A stretch of 64,000 nt of DNA, taken from the NCBI GenBank assembly GCA_013399015.1, contig VWZX01005763.1:1736001-1800000 (forward strand), read 5' to 3'. This DNA comes from Galbula dea (lineage: Eukaryota > Chordata > Aves > Piciformes > Galbulidae). Each line of letters opens with the position of its first letter. The first letter of the stretch is position 1. This document shows, piece by piece, positions 23,206-36,100 of the stretch. Below the pieces are notes generated by a model, which was given only the letters and a program-made list of their open reading frames with translations, was not told the origin of the DNA and did not search any database. The translations under genes and the position numbers were made by a program.

Positions 23206-26200
23206 CTGTGATGACCTGAAGCGTCTTGTGAGACTAACAGGTATCATGTTTTTTTTTTTTTCCTTTATTGTTTGGAAAGCTCCAGTTAACTCCAGTGAGG
23301 AGTATCTTAGCCAAAACATTACAAAAGTGTACAGAGAGTTCCCCATGTTATTCTCCACCTTTTGACCCCTGTGCTTTTGCTTCCTACTGTGTGCTGGTGT
23401 GTACATACTTTTCCCAAGTCACTGCATTTTCAAAATGCTGAATGTATAGGTTACTTTGTAAATGCATAGGTGAAAGTGCAGAGAGATCTCAGTTTTAATG
23501 AAATTAAGTTGAAAACCCAAGATTTTAGACAATTATGATTTCCCTTGTAAAAGGGCAATCAGTGTGAAAAAATTACTGTTGGCTGGAGTAGAGGGGTACA
23601 TAGGAGCTGACCTAAAAAACCTATGAAGAACAGTGGTTCTGCAGGGACTCAGCCTTAACCTTGCAGATTTTGGAGCTTCACTTAACAAGAGCAGCCAACG
23701 TTTGCGTAATGCAAAAGTTGACAACAATCTTTGGTTAGATAACAATCTGTGTTTGATCAGACTTCCAGATGGTAGAGGCATGCACTCAGGGTTGTACAGT
23801 ATTGTACTATGGTAAAAAGAAATGTTAAATACATATCCTGCCTACAGAGGTCTCACTGAACCCAATGTGTTTGGAAGTAATGATTGTCCAGCATCCACCT
23901 CTGTTTCATTTCTAGAGCTTTTCAGCCTTAAATATGATCTGTTGGTATAGCTTGGTCAGCATATCACTTTCCCCCAGTGTCTTTATATCAAGGCCTCACC
24001 TTTTTTCCTTCTTCTTTCTCCACTTCTGGGATTGCTACCTTCTCCTTCCAGCTCTGCCAAGAACAGGAGTCTCAGTGGTGAGGACCTCAGGGCAATATTC
24101 TTGGTTAGACTCAATTAAGTCCAGTTCTGACCAACCCTGCTCAGCAACCACAGCTCGAGCAAAGCTTATTCTTTCCTTGCTGCCTTTTGCCTGCATATGA
24201 GCATCTGCACATGAAGTGCTTTACAGAAGCATGTATTGCAGTGATTCACAAGAAGTGAGGTGTGCCCAGAGTTCTGACAAAGTACCATTTTTACTGGCAT
24301 TGTTTATAGTTGGAAGAAAAATGTGGGTGATCAGATCACGTCTCTACCAGAAGCTGTGCCAGCACACACATGCCAGGGAGAGATCAGACCTTGCCCTCTC
24401 TTTCAGAGCTCCATAGGCAGAATGCTAGTTGTCTTTGGACTTCATTGCTCTAAAAGCAGTACTTGGCACTCTTCACCTCAGTCCTTGCTTTACTGTAGTT
24501 TTGTGTGATACTTTGCTCAGGTGTCACATCAGGATAGGTCTGGTAGTACCATGGATTCTCAGGCAGCTGCAGAGCACAGCTAGGGGCTGACCTTGCTAAA
24601 ATGCACTGCACCAAAACTTCATGAAGATTAATTTGTGGAGGAAGTTTTACAGCCTTCTTTAGTCTCTGATTGCAGAAGTATTATTTTTTCCCTTTGTAAA
24701 GCCTGGCATATTTTCAAAGCATCCACTTCAGCATATTTTAATTATAACTACGCATGCAGAGCACCTCAGGGAATATTTAGATGCCACTCACCCAAGTTCA
24801 TGATGCAGTTAGCTGAATTTTTACTTCTTGGAATAAACAAACCTGAGCACTTATAAATTTGCAAGTTTTTCTTGTCCTCAGATGTTTGTTTTTTCATACC
24901 ATATTCTGGGTCTTAGCTGATTGTAAAAGTGACTCCTCTTTTTACTCATTTGAGCACTTCTTAAAGGTTTTGTTCCATTGATTTCTCTAAATAATGGGGG
25001 TTTTTATTAGCAATATTTGTAGCATTACTATTTGCAGGACTACAGATACACTTTTAAAATATGTCTATATGTTAGTAAGTTAATTAGGAGGCTGTAGGCA
25101 GTGTTGCTCAAACAGCTTTTTGCATGTTTGTAACTCAGACTCTTATGGAGAAAAACCTCTATTTTCAGATACCTTTCATGAAGAGGGAGGTACTTCTATT
25201 ATTATTGGCTGAAAAATGCATCATAATTTGGGTGTTTTTGGCCAAGTCACCTTTAGCAAAGCACTTGTCACTTAGAAAATAAACTGCCCCACTGTGTTCC
25301 ACTTAAGTTATGTCTATTTAATGTGTATCTCTGCTAGTTAGCATTTACAAACTCTGAACTCTCAGTCATTCAAAATAAAATAGCAACTTACTTGTACTAC
25401 AACTATGGACAAACAATTTTAGTGCAGTGAATGCATGTATTTTTTTTAAATAGCTGTAGAGATGTGATTCTGAGCCATCTTAAAGGCCTTGTCATGCTAG
25501 GACATTCTTTTATTGCATGGGATATTAAGGCTGAATCAAGTTCCAAATGTCTATATGTGCCTTAAACATTTTTTAAAAATATGCAAATATCCCTTCTGAA
25601 GGTAACTACAACTGTGCTTTTAACTGTAGTGCAGGCTTTCATGTACTTACACAGTTGTAAGAGCTGTTCTCATTCTGAGGCATGTCTTAGGGAGATTGCA
25701 GCTCTGCTTTTTCCTTGTTTGAAAGTGCAGGGTGCCATACAAGGCAGTAAGTATTCTTCTAAGTCATAAAAAGGTTAGAGGTTTTCCCTTGTTTTAAGGA
25801 ATCAGCTTTAGTCTGTACATATATATATATATATATATAAAAATGAAGTTATTGGAAATAAGCTAAAAAGAGCTATGCTGAACTGTGCCTCTTTCATGCA
25901 TGGAATTTTTTCTGAGGTTTTATGATCTCTCTGCACCAATCCTGCAGCAAATACTGATTTCCCATCTCAGTTCACCAATTTAAGCTCCAAAGGAAGGTTT
26001 GATGATTAAGCTTGAAATCTTTTTCTCACAAGATTAATACTTTAGGGAGTAATTCCATTTATATCAGTGAGATTACTCACGTGAGTAACGAGCTACAGAA
26101 TTTGCCTCTAGTACTGTGATTGCCTAGGGGGAAGTACAAGCGACCCTGCAGTTAAAACTGCAGAAAGAAAAGCCTGACCTTTTCTCTTTTTTTAAGTGTA

Positions 26201-26560
26201 TATATATGCCTGTTGTTTCAGTGACAAGTGACAATGGCTTTTGCATTCTGAGGTGTTATTAGCAGTAGAACAAAATGGCTTTTCTTTAAAAAAAGAAAGA
26301 AATACATATGCTAAAGCTTCATTGTGCAAGGTAGAAAGAGGAGGATCTCTGATTAGGGATTTTAACTTCAAGGCACCTTAGGCTTTCTTTATGTGCATCA
26401 CATTAGTGGAAAATTCCTTCATTCATTTAAGAAGATAAAGAGTTGTAACTTTCACATTCAGTTGATGTGACATCAATGACTGGCTGGGACTGCCAGCATT
26501 CCAAAAAGGATATCGTCCTCATCTGCAGCCACTCAGGGCTGTGGGGTGGAGCCTGCAGCA
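23206..26560. other. Intergenic DNA upstream of FOXI1
   Basis: No gene was recognised. The stretch includes an AT dinucleotide run at 25819-25839. It may contain FOXI1 control elements, but none can be identified from this one sequence. Confidence 0.55.
25819..25839. repeat. (AT)n microsatellite
   Basis: About ten uninterrupted AT units lie in intergenic DNA, flanked by gtctgtac and aaaaatgaag. Confidence 0.85.
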
Positions 26561-26576
26561 CTAGCTGAAACATTTA

Positions 26577-26666
26577 CAGGTGCATAAGTACGTAGGGAAG
26601 GGCACAGGTGATGCACCTGTCTAGGGAAAGCAGCACTAGCTCAGGTGTGTCATAACTTATCAGCTG
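26577..26666 (+). promoter_or_regulatory. FOXI1: E-box cluster in the FOXI1 proximal region
   Basis: Four copies of CAGGTG/CACCTG lie at 26577, 26605, 26614 (reverse) and 26642. Two of them form the inverted repeat acaggtg-atg-cacctgt. A GATA-type site (cttatc, 26656-26661) overlaps a CAGCTG E-box at 26661-26666. The cluster ends 13 bases before the FOXI1 start codon, so it falls in the proximal promoter or 5' UTR. CAGGTG is bound by ZEB, SNAI and E-protein factors; actual use here is inferred. Confidence 0.45.
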
Positions 26667-26679
26667 CCTGTGTTAGAGC

Positions 26680-27253
26680 ATGAGCTCCTTTGATCCTCAA
26701 ACGCACTCGCCGCCACGCTGCAGCCCACAGTTTCCAAATATTGGACAAGAACCTCCAGAGATGAGTATCTACTATGAGAACTTCTTCCATCCACAGAATA
26801 TCCCCAGTCCACAGCGACCGAGCACCTTTGAGACGACGGATTACAACGCCACTCCCAATCCTTACCTCTGGCTAAATGGACCTTCCATTACCCCACCACC
26901 GTATCTCCCAGGATCCAATGGCAGTCCTTTCATTCCTCAGTCTTATGGGATGCAAAGGCAACTCTTGCCCAACATGCATGGCTTGGGAGGAACTGACCTT
27001 GGCTGGCTTCCTCTCCCCTCCCAAGAAGAGCTTATGAAGTTGGTTAGACCACCTTACTCCTACTCTGCACTTATTGCCATGGCTATACATGGAGCACCTG
27101 AAAAGAGGCTGACTCTAAGTCAGATTTACCAGTATGTGGCTGACAACTTCCCATTTTACAACAAAAGCAAAGCTGGCTGGCAGAATTCCATACGGCACAA
27201 CTTGTCTCTCAACGACTGCTTCAAGAAGGTGCCCCGAGATGAAGATGATCCAG
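26680..27253 (+). CDS. FOXI1: FOXI1 exon 1
   Basis: The exon begins at the ATG in tagagcatgagc and ends at donor gtatag after 191 codons plus one base. It carries the N-terminal region and most of the forkhead domain. The start is supported by agreement of MSSFD with the known FOXI1 N-terminus. Confidence 0.95.
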
Positions 27254-28803
27254 GTATAGCTCTCTCTCCCTATCTTTTTCTCCCCCTCTAATTAAACTTG
27301 ATTAATTTTTAACCACCTGTTACATTGTAAAGAGACATGATGGTCTAGATACAGGCCAAACACACTGGGGCTTTTCTATTTTCACAGGTCTGAACTAGTA
27401 GGCAGCTTGCACTGCTGAGGTCTGAATGAGTGTTGCTGTTAAAGCTCTGCAGGGAAGGGGATTCTTTACTGCTTGACCTGAGAACTGATGGTGTGCTGAG
27501 TGTTAGGCTCAACAAGCACAGAAGCAGTCTGAACAAGTCACATTCAAAACTCATTTGGTGTAATGCATATGACTTATGTCAAACTTAAGTGGGAACTGAT
27601 GGAAAGGGCAAGGGAAACTCAGATTTGTCAAAGAAACCCAGTAGCTTTAGGGAGACAGCAATAATTCTCAAGAGAGCAGGCTGCTTTTGTTTGTTTCAAA
27701 TAGCATTTTGTTTGGAATCACACCTTTGCTGTTTCCAGCCCCTTGGCTGATATGCTGTCAGATTGTTCTTTTATTTATTGTTTTCTATCAGTAGCTGTTA
27801 AGAACCATTTGGAACATTTGAAAACCATTCAGTTAGGCTGCCACAGAGGGCCAGAAATCTGGTGTTATCTCTTTAGAAACTTATCCTACCCCAGTGAATC
27901 CAGAGTAGCGGATTTGATTAGTCTCTGCTGTAAATTCAGAGGACCAGCTATATATACTGAAAATCTCCTTTCCTTACCCAGCAAAGAAAACAGAAGGTCC
28001 TCTCAGTGGCTCTACTTGTAGTTTTACCTGTGTGGAGGGTCAGGACTAAAGGACACAGCCCAAAACTTTACACTTCTTTCTTAATTCAGCAGACTTCTGC
28101 TTTTGTGTGATTAAAAATTACTTCTGTTCTTTGCTTGTGCAATTGTTCAGTTCCTGTGAAGTGAAACATGGTGAAGCTCTAGGTGACTAGTCTCTGCTGT
28201 CTGTGTGCATATTTTTAATGTTAAAATGTGCTTTTGTCTCCTTTGACAGGAAAAGGGAATTACTGGACTCTGGACCCAAACTGTGAAAAGATGTTTGACA
28301 ATGGAAACTTTCGCAGGAAGAGGAAAAGGAAGTCTGACATTGGGGCTAGTGCTGCCACTCTTGTATCTGAGAAATCAGAGGATAGTGCCCTGACTGGCAG
28401 CCCTAAAGCTGTAGAACATCAGGATATCTTGGAAAACTCATCACCTGGGACTGACACTTCACCTGAGAAGGGATCTCCACCTCCATCTTCCAGTAGCCCA
28501 TGCCTCAGTAACTTCCTCTCCAGCATGACTGCCTATGTTAATGGCTCTAACTCAGGGAGCCGCTCAGTGCCTTTGGGACTCAACTCTGAACCCATTGACA
28601 AAATGGGACAGAATATGGTAGGCTTCAACTCCTACTCTCCACTTTCTAATATTCCCAGTCATGGTGTGGGAGAGTGGTCCAATTCTATGCCTTCTAGCCA
28701 TCTTGGCTACAGCAACTCTGTGCTCAACCAGTTTAACACACATTTTTACAGCAGTATCAGTACGAACAACACGCTGTATTCCAGAGAAGGAACAGAGGTT
28801 TAA
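26680..28803 (+). CDS. FOXI1: FOXI1, forkhead box I1 (complete, two exons)
   Basis: This is a forkhead transcription factor that in vertebrates drives ionocyte, inner-ear and renal intercalated-cell fates. The exons are 26680-27253 and 28250-28803, giving 375 aa, close to the mammalian length. The N-terminal MSSFDPQTHSPPRCSPQFPN and YYENFFHPQ are FOXI1-type. The forkhead starts at about residue 122 (VRPPYSYSALIAMAIHGAP), has recognition helix WQNSIRHNLSLNDCF at residues 167-181 and is followed by the basic nuclear-localisation run RRKRKRK at 213-219. A Ser/Pro-rich activation region follows, with FLSSMTAYV. The protein ends REGTEV. The single intron splits the forkhead after DEDDPG, the typical FOXI position. 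No CpG island covers the start. Confidence 0.97.
27254..28249 (+). other. FOXI1: FOXI1 intron
   Basis: This is a single 996-base GT-AG intron (gtatag to ctcctttgacag) with no repeat or embedded gene visible. Confidence 0.9.
28250..28803 (+). CDS. FOXI1: FOXI1 exon 2 with stop
   Basis: The exon begins with GA, which completes a glycine codon, and then KGNYWTLDPNCEKMFDNGNF. It finishes the forkhead, carries the RRKRKRK run and Ser/Pro-rich tail, and ends GTEV then TAA at 28801-28803. Confidence 0.96.
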
Positions 28804-30155
28804 ATAAAGGATTCTAAGACAGCAAAGTGTAGCTGGTTTTGAGAGGAAATGATCTGTAGGCAGATGATTAGCGTTAGCCTATGGTCTCTGGGACCCACGC
28901 TGCATCCTACTTGGGACAGCCACGAACTTGTTACCTATTATACTTATTCAACTCACAAACACTCCACATTTGGCAGCTCCACATTAAAAATCAGGGATAA
29001 TAACAGCAAAAGTAGTGAATAGTTCTCCTGAGACTCTGTGCTTGTATTGCTGCCAAACGTGGCAGACATCCTTGAGAAGTTACCGTTTGCCTTAGGCATG
29101 AAGCTTTTCCTGGCATGGTACTAATATTGCTATGCTTTTAAAGTGCTAGTGGAAATGTGGTTATATCTCCAAATATCCTCTCTTACTGATAGAGGCTGCC
29201 TATACTAGAGATGTTTAGCAAGTTCTTATTTGGCCAAAGCTATTCTGAGACACTGAAGGATCCGTAATAAAAACTACTGTATAGTGAGTAACAACCAGCA
29301 CTTGAATGGTGAATGCTGCCTTTGGGTTTCTCTCATACTGGTGCATACATTGTCTAAATTTTGATCCCCTTTCAAGCCTGAGGGGAATATGGCTGTGAAG
29401 CAAGCTAGCATCATCATGGACAAAACACTCACTTTGAAACAGAAGGGAAGCAGAACAAAATATAATGGAGTTGTCTTCTGCTGCTGCAGTTGGATCTTAA
29501 TGTTTTCAATTCTAATTACAGGGTCAATTTTATTATTTTGTTTTGCCTTACACATGTAAATCTGTTCATATCAGGAAAGCAGGATCTGTCCTGCATATGC
29601 ATACATTTAATATCCATGTTTTATAAGAAGAAAACACTTTTTTTTCTATCTTAACACTATACATGAATTATTTCTACTGAGTAAAGAATTTGAATATTGT
29701 GAGGAGGGAAGAAGAAAGGGGAGGTAGAAAGTTTAAGTGTCCTAGTTTCAATTTTAAAGGCTGGCTCTTTCAAAGTACCAATTGCAGATCTTGTAAAAAA
29801 GTACCTGTACTGTATTTTTTTCATTTTGTGAAAGTGTGAGCTGTTAAATATTTTCCTACATTCTACTGTAGCCATAAACAAAATCTCAAAATATGTAACA
29901 AGTCTTTTCAAGCCAAGCTTTAAATCAAGCTCCACATTTATGTAGAGTAATATCTCAAACTGGATAGGCTGCAGCATACATAGACAGCAAGTTTGACTGT
30001 TCACATCTGGACACTGACCAGACTCTTGAAATTATAGAAAACATATTAATCCATTGTAAGAGATACCATTTTGTCTTGATTTTTTTTTTACATCTGTGTA
30101 GTATAGTTTTGTTATGGGCCACCCCTTTTAATAAAGCATTTCTATAGAAGAATGT
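28804..30155 (+). other. FOXI1: FOXI1 3' untranslated region
   Basis: The end is inferred from the poly(A) signal at 30130. The region is AT-rich and repeat-free. Reading frames on either strand within it have no recognisable domain. Confidence 0.6.
30130..30135 (+). terminator. FOXI1: Poly(A) signal of FOXI1
   Basis: AATAAA is followed about 25 to 45 bases later by a strong GT-rich downstream element (gtgttcctctgtgtgtgtgt). This is the best poly(A) context in the region. Another AATAAA overlaps the stop codon (28803-28808) but would leave almost no 3' UTR. Confidence 0.7.
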
Positions 30156-30159
30156 GTTC

Positions 30160-33100
30160 CTCTGTGTGTGTGTGCACAATATTACTTCTGTTTTTGAACA
30201 TCTCCATATTAGTTTGACTTCAGCAATTTGCCTGAGGAAAGAGCAGTATATTAGTCACAGGAGGTCAGAGGCTGAGATGGCATATGTGTAGGCAATCAAC
30301 ATTTGCATACCTGAGGAATATAATTGGCTGCTATTATGCAAAATACTATCACTATTTTCACAGGCTCTGCAGTCTTCTTTATTTAATTTTTTTTATGTTT
30401 AAACTTTCTCACTGTTGAGGCTGCCCTGACTATCCATACTTTGGTACCCACTATGAGAAGTTCTCATGTGGAAGTTGTGTACCTACACTGCTAACGTTGT
30501 TGCTTAAGAAAAAATAAAATGACCTTCTGGTGGTGTCCTTCTACCATGACTACACTTTCTCTGAAGTCAGGCACATGCTGGGGCCTGAGCTGTTAACTCC
30601 TGCCCTCAGAATTTTACAGCACTTACAAGAATCTCAGCCCAGTAGGTAGGCCATAATATGCCCTGCAACTCAGCAGCTAGCAGCATTTGTTATGGAGAGA
30701 CTTACTCGTTGACATCTGACCAATGCATTCAGTCAGTGCTGTTATGTCTTGGATTCAGCAGACATACAACAAATTGCCCAGAAATACAGTTCCTGTGGAC
30801 TATATGGTTCATAAAATGAAGAGAAAACTGATTTCCTTGGTGGTGAAGTGGAAAATGTTCCATTATGGACTTAGAGAGCAAAAGCGTAGGGAAAAATAAG
30901 GTGCAGACTGTGCAAAGAAAAGCATCTCCTTGGTCACTCAGCATTTTGTTTGAATCTCCTAGTTCCTAGTCCTAAATAATAAAAGGAAATCCAGACAGGT
31001 ATGCAAAAGGACAAGAATTTGTACTTCATTGCTTCCAAGAGGATGTCAACCAAATACCACTTTTGTCTTATGCATAATGAGGAAGTGCTACCAAAACACA
31101 AGTTCTTCTCAAAGGTAAGTTTTTCCAGTGGGTTCCCTGCTCACAGGGATTAACTAGCTCCCCTGCAACCATTTTGCTATCTTAACACATCAGCTTACTT
31201 AATGAAGCTGCTGTTGGAGGAGAAGTGGAAAGTTAACTGCGTGTGATGTAACCTTACTTCTCCTCAAAACAGAACCAAAACAAATCAGGAGCACTCTCTT
31301 CATCTGTGTTTTTCTGTTTTTCAGAGAGAATTGGTTTTGATAACTTGCCATATTGATACCTTCCTGGAGCTACTACACATCAGTCTAGCACCTGCAGGGA
31401 AACTTGTCTACTCTTATTTATGTGAGCAGCAGTACTGCTCTGTTGAAGGTAATGCTCCTATTCATGTGTTTTACCAAAATAGTAAACATAGGAATTTTGG
31501 TGGGAAAAGCATCTGGTTTGTAGGGGTGGGTTTTGGGGCTTTTTGTTGTTATTGCTTTTAAGTGTGCTGTTAAAGAAGCCATAATACTAGGGCCTGTAGC
31601 CAAAATGTGTTTAAAAGATTGCTGATCTTTACAAACCTATAGTCTGATTTACAAACATTTACTGACTGATGCTGCTTGAAAAGGGCTACAAGAACTGAGT
31701 AGTTCTGTATGTAAAGGTTCTTGATTGATTATTTCACTCTTAGACTGTGCTTTGTGTTGAGATGCAGCTATCTTTGCATACCACAGTGGAAAATGTGTTC
31801 CATGACTCGTAATTTTTTGCTCCTAGTTTAAATGTGCAGTTAACTCTTACAGGCTGCTCCCATCTTACCACAAACACATCCCCTAAAGTGGTCAGAACAG
31901 GTTGCTACTCGCTTTCCTTCTACCATAGTAAAACTGCAAACATAAGAAGCCTTCACTGGTAGGCAGCGTGTCTTGACTAATGATCAATGAGTAATGATTT
32001 CCTACATATGTCTGAGGTATACTGCTGCTGAATCGAGGCAGCTTCACTGTCACTGGCCTTGTTAGAAACACCTTCCTTGGGTTCTTATTCCGTGTTTCCT
32101 GGCTCTGTGTCCTGGGGCTGCAGCGGTGGAGTCTGTGACTCTTCAGCCCTCTAGTGTCTGGGAGGGTGTTGAAACCCAAACCACGTTAACGATTTGGGAT
32201 TTCTCAGTAGAGATCTGTGCAGCCAGGGATCCCTTGCATCACAGCCTCAGGGAAGTTCCACCTAGTCATGGGTTCAGTTGCAAACCCTGGAGTCCTGCAA
32301 TGCAAGGTGCTGCTTTAGCTGAGAACATGGAGCTTTCAGGGTCCTTCATGCCCCAGCAGTCCAGGTAGAGCCCCATCTACAAGTCAAGAAGCTTTGCTAA
32401 ACATGTTATGCTGTGAACAAAATGTTTTGTAATCAGTAATCTTCATTTGCAAAAAACAGCACAACCCACCAAACAAAGAAAACCTACTAGATTTAAGCAA
32501 AATGAAGCCACAACAAAGTAACAGAAATGTGAAACTTGCTCATCTGCCAAATCTTAACTAGTTCATCGATGAGATAATTGGAGGTAACAGAGAGTACAAA
32601 GCAGTAACATTAGATGCAAAGTTTGCACTAGTGATGAGGATATGATGGAGAGCTGCTAGTAGCAAGATCTGCTAAATCTCTTTACAGTCAATATGCAGGA
32701 GATAAAATTAATCTGCATGGTAGTTTACTCTGTGCTTCATATTGATTTTAAGGGCTAAGCTTGTTGTGGTATTTTTTAGTAGATTAGGCAAAGCAGTCAA
32801 AGCTCATTCTGTGCTAGTATTTACTTTATTAATAGTAATGGTTTGTCCAGATAATGAATGCGGGTTTAATATTCACTTTAAAGCTGCTGCTGCTTCATTG
32901 TTCTGGCTGCCTGTGAACTTTCCACCACTCATCAACCCCTCCTGTAGGTGGTTAGTGCCTTTTTCATCTTGATAAGTCTACCTGCACAAATGCTTAAGTA
33001 ATCATTTCTTACTTTGATTCAGTCAGAGTGAATCAGGCTCAAGAAAAACGCTACAAAGACTTGCTAGCGTTAACCCAAAAAATTTGTGCTGAATCAGTTT

Positions 33101-36100
33101 TTAGGTGATTCTGATGAGAAACTTCAGTGTACAGATCCATCATACTTTGTGACAGACTTCAGGGCTGGGGAACAGAACCTTCCCCATTTCATCAGTGGCC
33201 AGTGACAGCCAGCACACACTGCCCTGTGAAGCTGCTTTGTAAGAGAGGGAAAATCTCGTGTGGCTATTGCAAATCATGAGTGCTTTCTCTAAACAATGGG
33301 AGACTTCTAAATCATACACCATGAAAATAGAAAATGCTGCAGCCTTTTGATGCAGTGAAGAATGCTCTCAATGCTCAGTAAATAATTAGCACTATAAATA
33401 TCTGGTCATTGTTTACCTAGTTTTCCAAGTGTACCATGGCATACTTAGTTCTTTGATCACATATGAAAAAGATGCCAGAAAAGGAAACTGCAGGTCACTG
33501 TGCAAAATATCATTGAAAGTTTGCAAATACCTTAGGTTCCATTCATACCTTTAAAGCTAACATGTAATATTCTTACAAAGAGGAAGAACAGTAAGCTAGA
33601 GCACAGGGCTTAAAGATTTGTATTTAGCTGTAAGATTCTGGTATGCCTGACCTTCCAGATGATAAACTGATGAGAGCTTAGATGTTACTCCTTGACACCA
33701 AGAAGTGTGGTGTGGGTATCTGTGAAGGAAAGCCACGTTCCAGTCCTGCCAATATTTACTTCTCTAGTAAATGGCAATGGGGGCTTTGCCAGATATGTTC
33801 TGAATTACAGTGCACTAACCTTTTTCTCATGATGGGATATATTATGAAATTCTTCACTATTTAGCAGTGTCAATAGTTTCTTTGTTGCTTCATGTGAAAA
33901 TGTTCCCAGGTGAGGAAAATAACGAACTTCTTTCCAGTAGCTTTGCCAGTTCATAACACTGTTACTTCATGGCACTTTACAGCAATCCTTACAACTGTTT
34001 CCAACGCATCTTGGAAACAGCTGACCCAGACCTAAGTGCTTTTTTTTGCCAAAGGACCCACACCTCAGAATCTGTACAGTATGAACCAAGAGCCTGCTGT
34101 ATGCTTCTTGTAACCTCTAGCTTTCCCTACTTTAAGTGCTGACAACTGCAAGAATCTGTATTGCTGTAGTCCTGGAGGTACTGATGTTAAGTACGTCTCA
34201 GTTGGTACTTGTCACATGCTAGAAACCTGCAGGGCTGTCAGTACCTGGACAGAAAGACACTGAAGTTTTTTCTTATTTACATTGTAGATCTAGTTGTAAG
34301 GTGATAAGGACTTTCATCCACTCAAACAACTCTTCCTGAGTGGACTTGTACAATATGCTGCCTCCTGATACCCTATGCAAATTAATTTTCACTCTCTCTA
34401 AAACTTATTTTGCATGTTGGCTAAATTGCAATACAAATTGTGCTTAACCTCAGCTTGGGTTTGATTCTTTTTAAATCCTAAAAGCATTCCTAAAAGCACC
34501 AAACTATGGGTTTAGCTTTGTGCAGCACGTGATACCTATTGCTCTTTCAAGTAGCAAGGTAGCAAGTCAAGCCAGCCCCAGAAGTAGCTATGCTAATTTC
34601 GAACCTGCACGCTACTCATCCTGTTTAAGTTAATTGGTTAAAAAAACTATTGATTGTTCCTTTGACAAAGATTCCTGATGAAATCATCTCTCATGAAGTG
34701 GTCTTGCAAGGAACCAAGAACTCAAATTCCTCTCTAAGCTGAAACTGGAGAACTTGGCTCCTTAACTGTTCAAGCCGACACTGACTGACTGTGTATCTCA
34801 CCTTGCAAAGTACAGCACCAACACGTGGGCATCAAATCCTTTGTAATGCTCCTTGCCTTCAGAAGCCTCTGAGAGTACACAGCAGTTTGCTGGATTGGGC
34901 CTAAAGCACTCATTAACTGATGGACTGTTTTTCCTGATTTTTCTTTTACAATGGTATTTGTATGTAATACTCAAAAATATTTCTCCAGTCACTGAAGTTT
35001 TTCTCTGCTCAGAAATAAGTGGGTTTTTTTCTTTTCTTTATAGAAATGACCATCAGATGAGCAAAAAACTGGACCTGTTGCCAGCCAAGTCCTTACCAAA
35101 ATCTAGTGTTGGAAGTGGTATGTGGAAATCAGATACTTAACTTGCCATTTGTAGTAAAAGAAACTAAATTATGGAGGGGTGCAGAATCTTTACAGGTCTC
35201 TAAAGCCCTTGCAGAGTGTGGGTATGGGTAGCAGAGCATAGTCATAATCTTGTTTAACATGAATAATGTTATTTTCAACTTCTGGTCTTCCTTTTTCTGT
35301 TTTTGCTTCAGCAATTTTACAGCCAACAGCTTTTTAGTTCACAATTTTGTCTTCAGTTATGTTAGACATTTGATGTTCTTAGCAATCCCATGAATCAAGG
35401 AGACCATCTCACTACTTTGGTTTAAATTAGTAGCACAAAAATCAAACCAGAGTTGATCTGATCTTTCACACCTTTTTTAATTTAACAAACCCCATTTATT
35501 TAACCTATTATGAACAATGCAACAATCAGGAGGACAGCTGAATAACATTAGCCTGAGGCAATTTTTAGGATTAGCACATAAATCAACATAAACATGCCAG
35601 GAAAAAATTGTTGAGGGTGTGCTAAATAAGGGCATCTTTTTGTTTCATGGCATGATCCTTATTTTTTTCTGAGATTACTTGTGTATGTCTTGCCCATGTC
35701 TCTTTAACTGTTCTCATTCTCCTACTGTTGATTTTTAGTCTCAGGTTTAGCACAGAATTGATAACACTTGCTAACCTGCTTCTCTTAATTCAAAGCAGTA
35801 AAGCATTGCTAGTACACAGGCTCTTAAGTGGTGCTTAGGAAATGAGTGCTTTCTATACTGCATAATGATAACCTTTCTGCTAGACAAGATGTGGCCATGT
35901 TATTGCAGTCCCATGCAGTGACATCTCTGACACCACAGAAAAAGAGCTATTAAATATATATTCTTCTCCAAGTCACAAAGATCAGTGTGAGCAGGTAGCA
36001 ATGCAACCCAAAACTACTAGAATACCATATAACTGAGCTCCTACTCATTCTGGTCCCAGGTAGAAGTTTGTGATCCATATAACTGAATTGCCTACACTGT

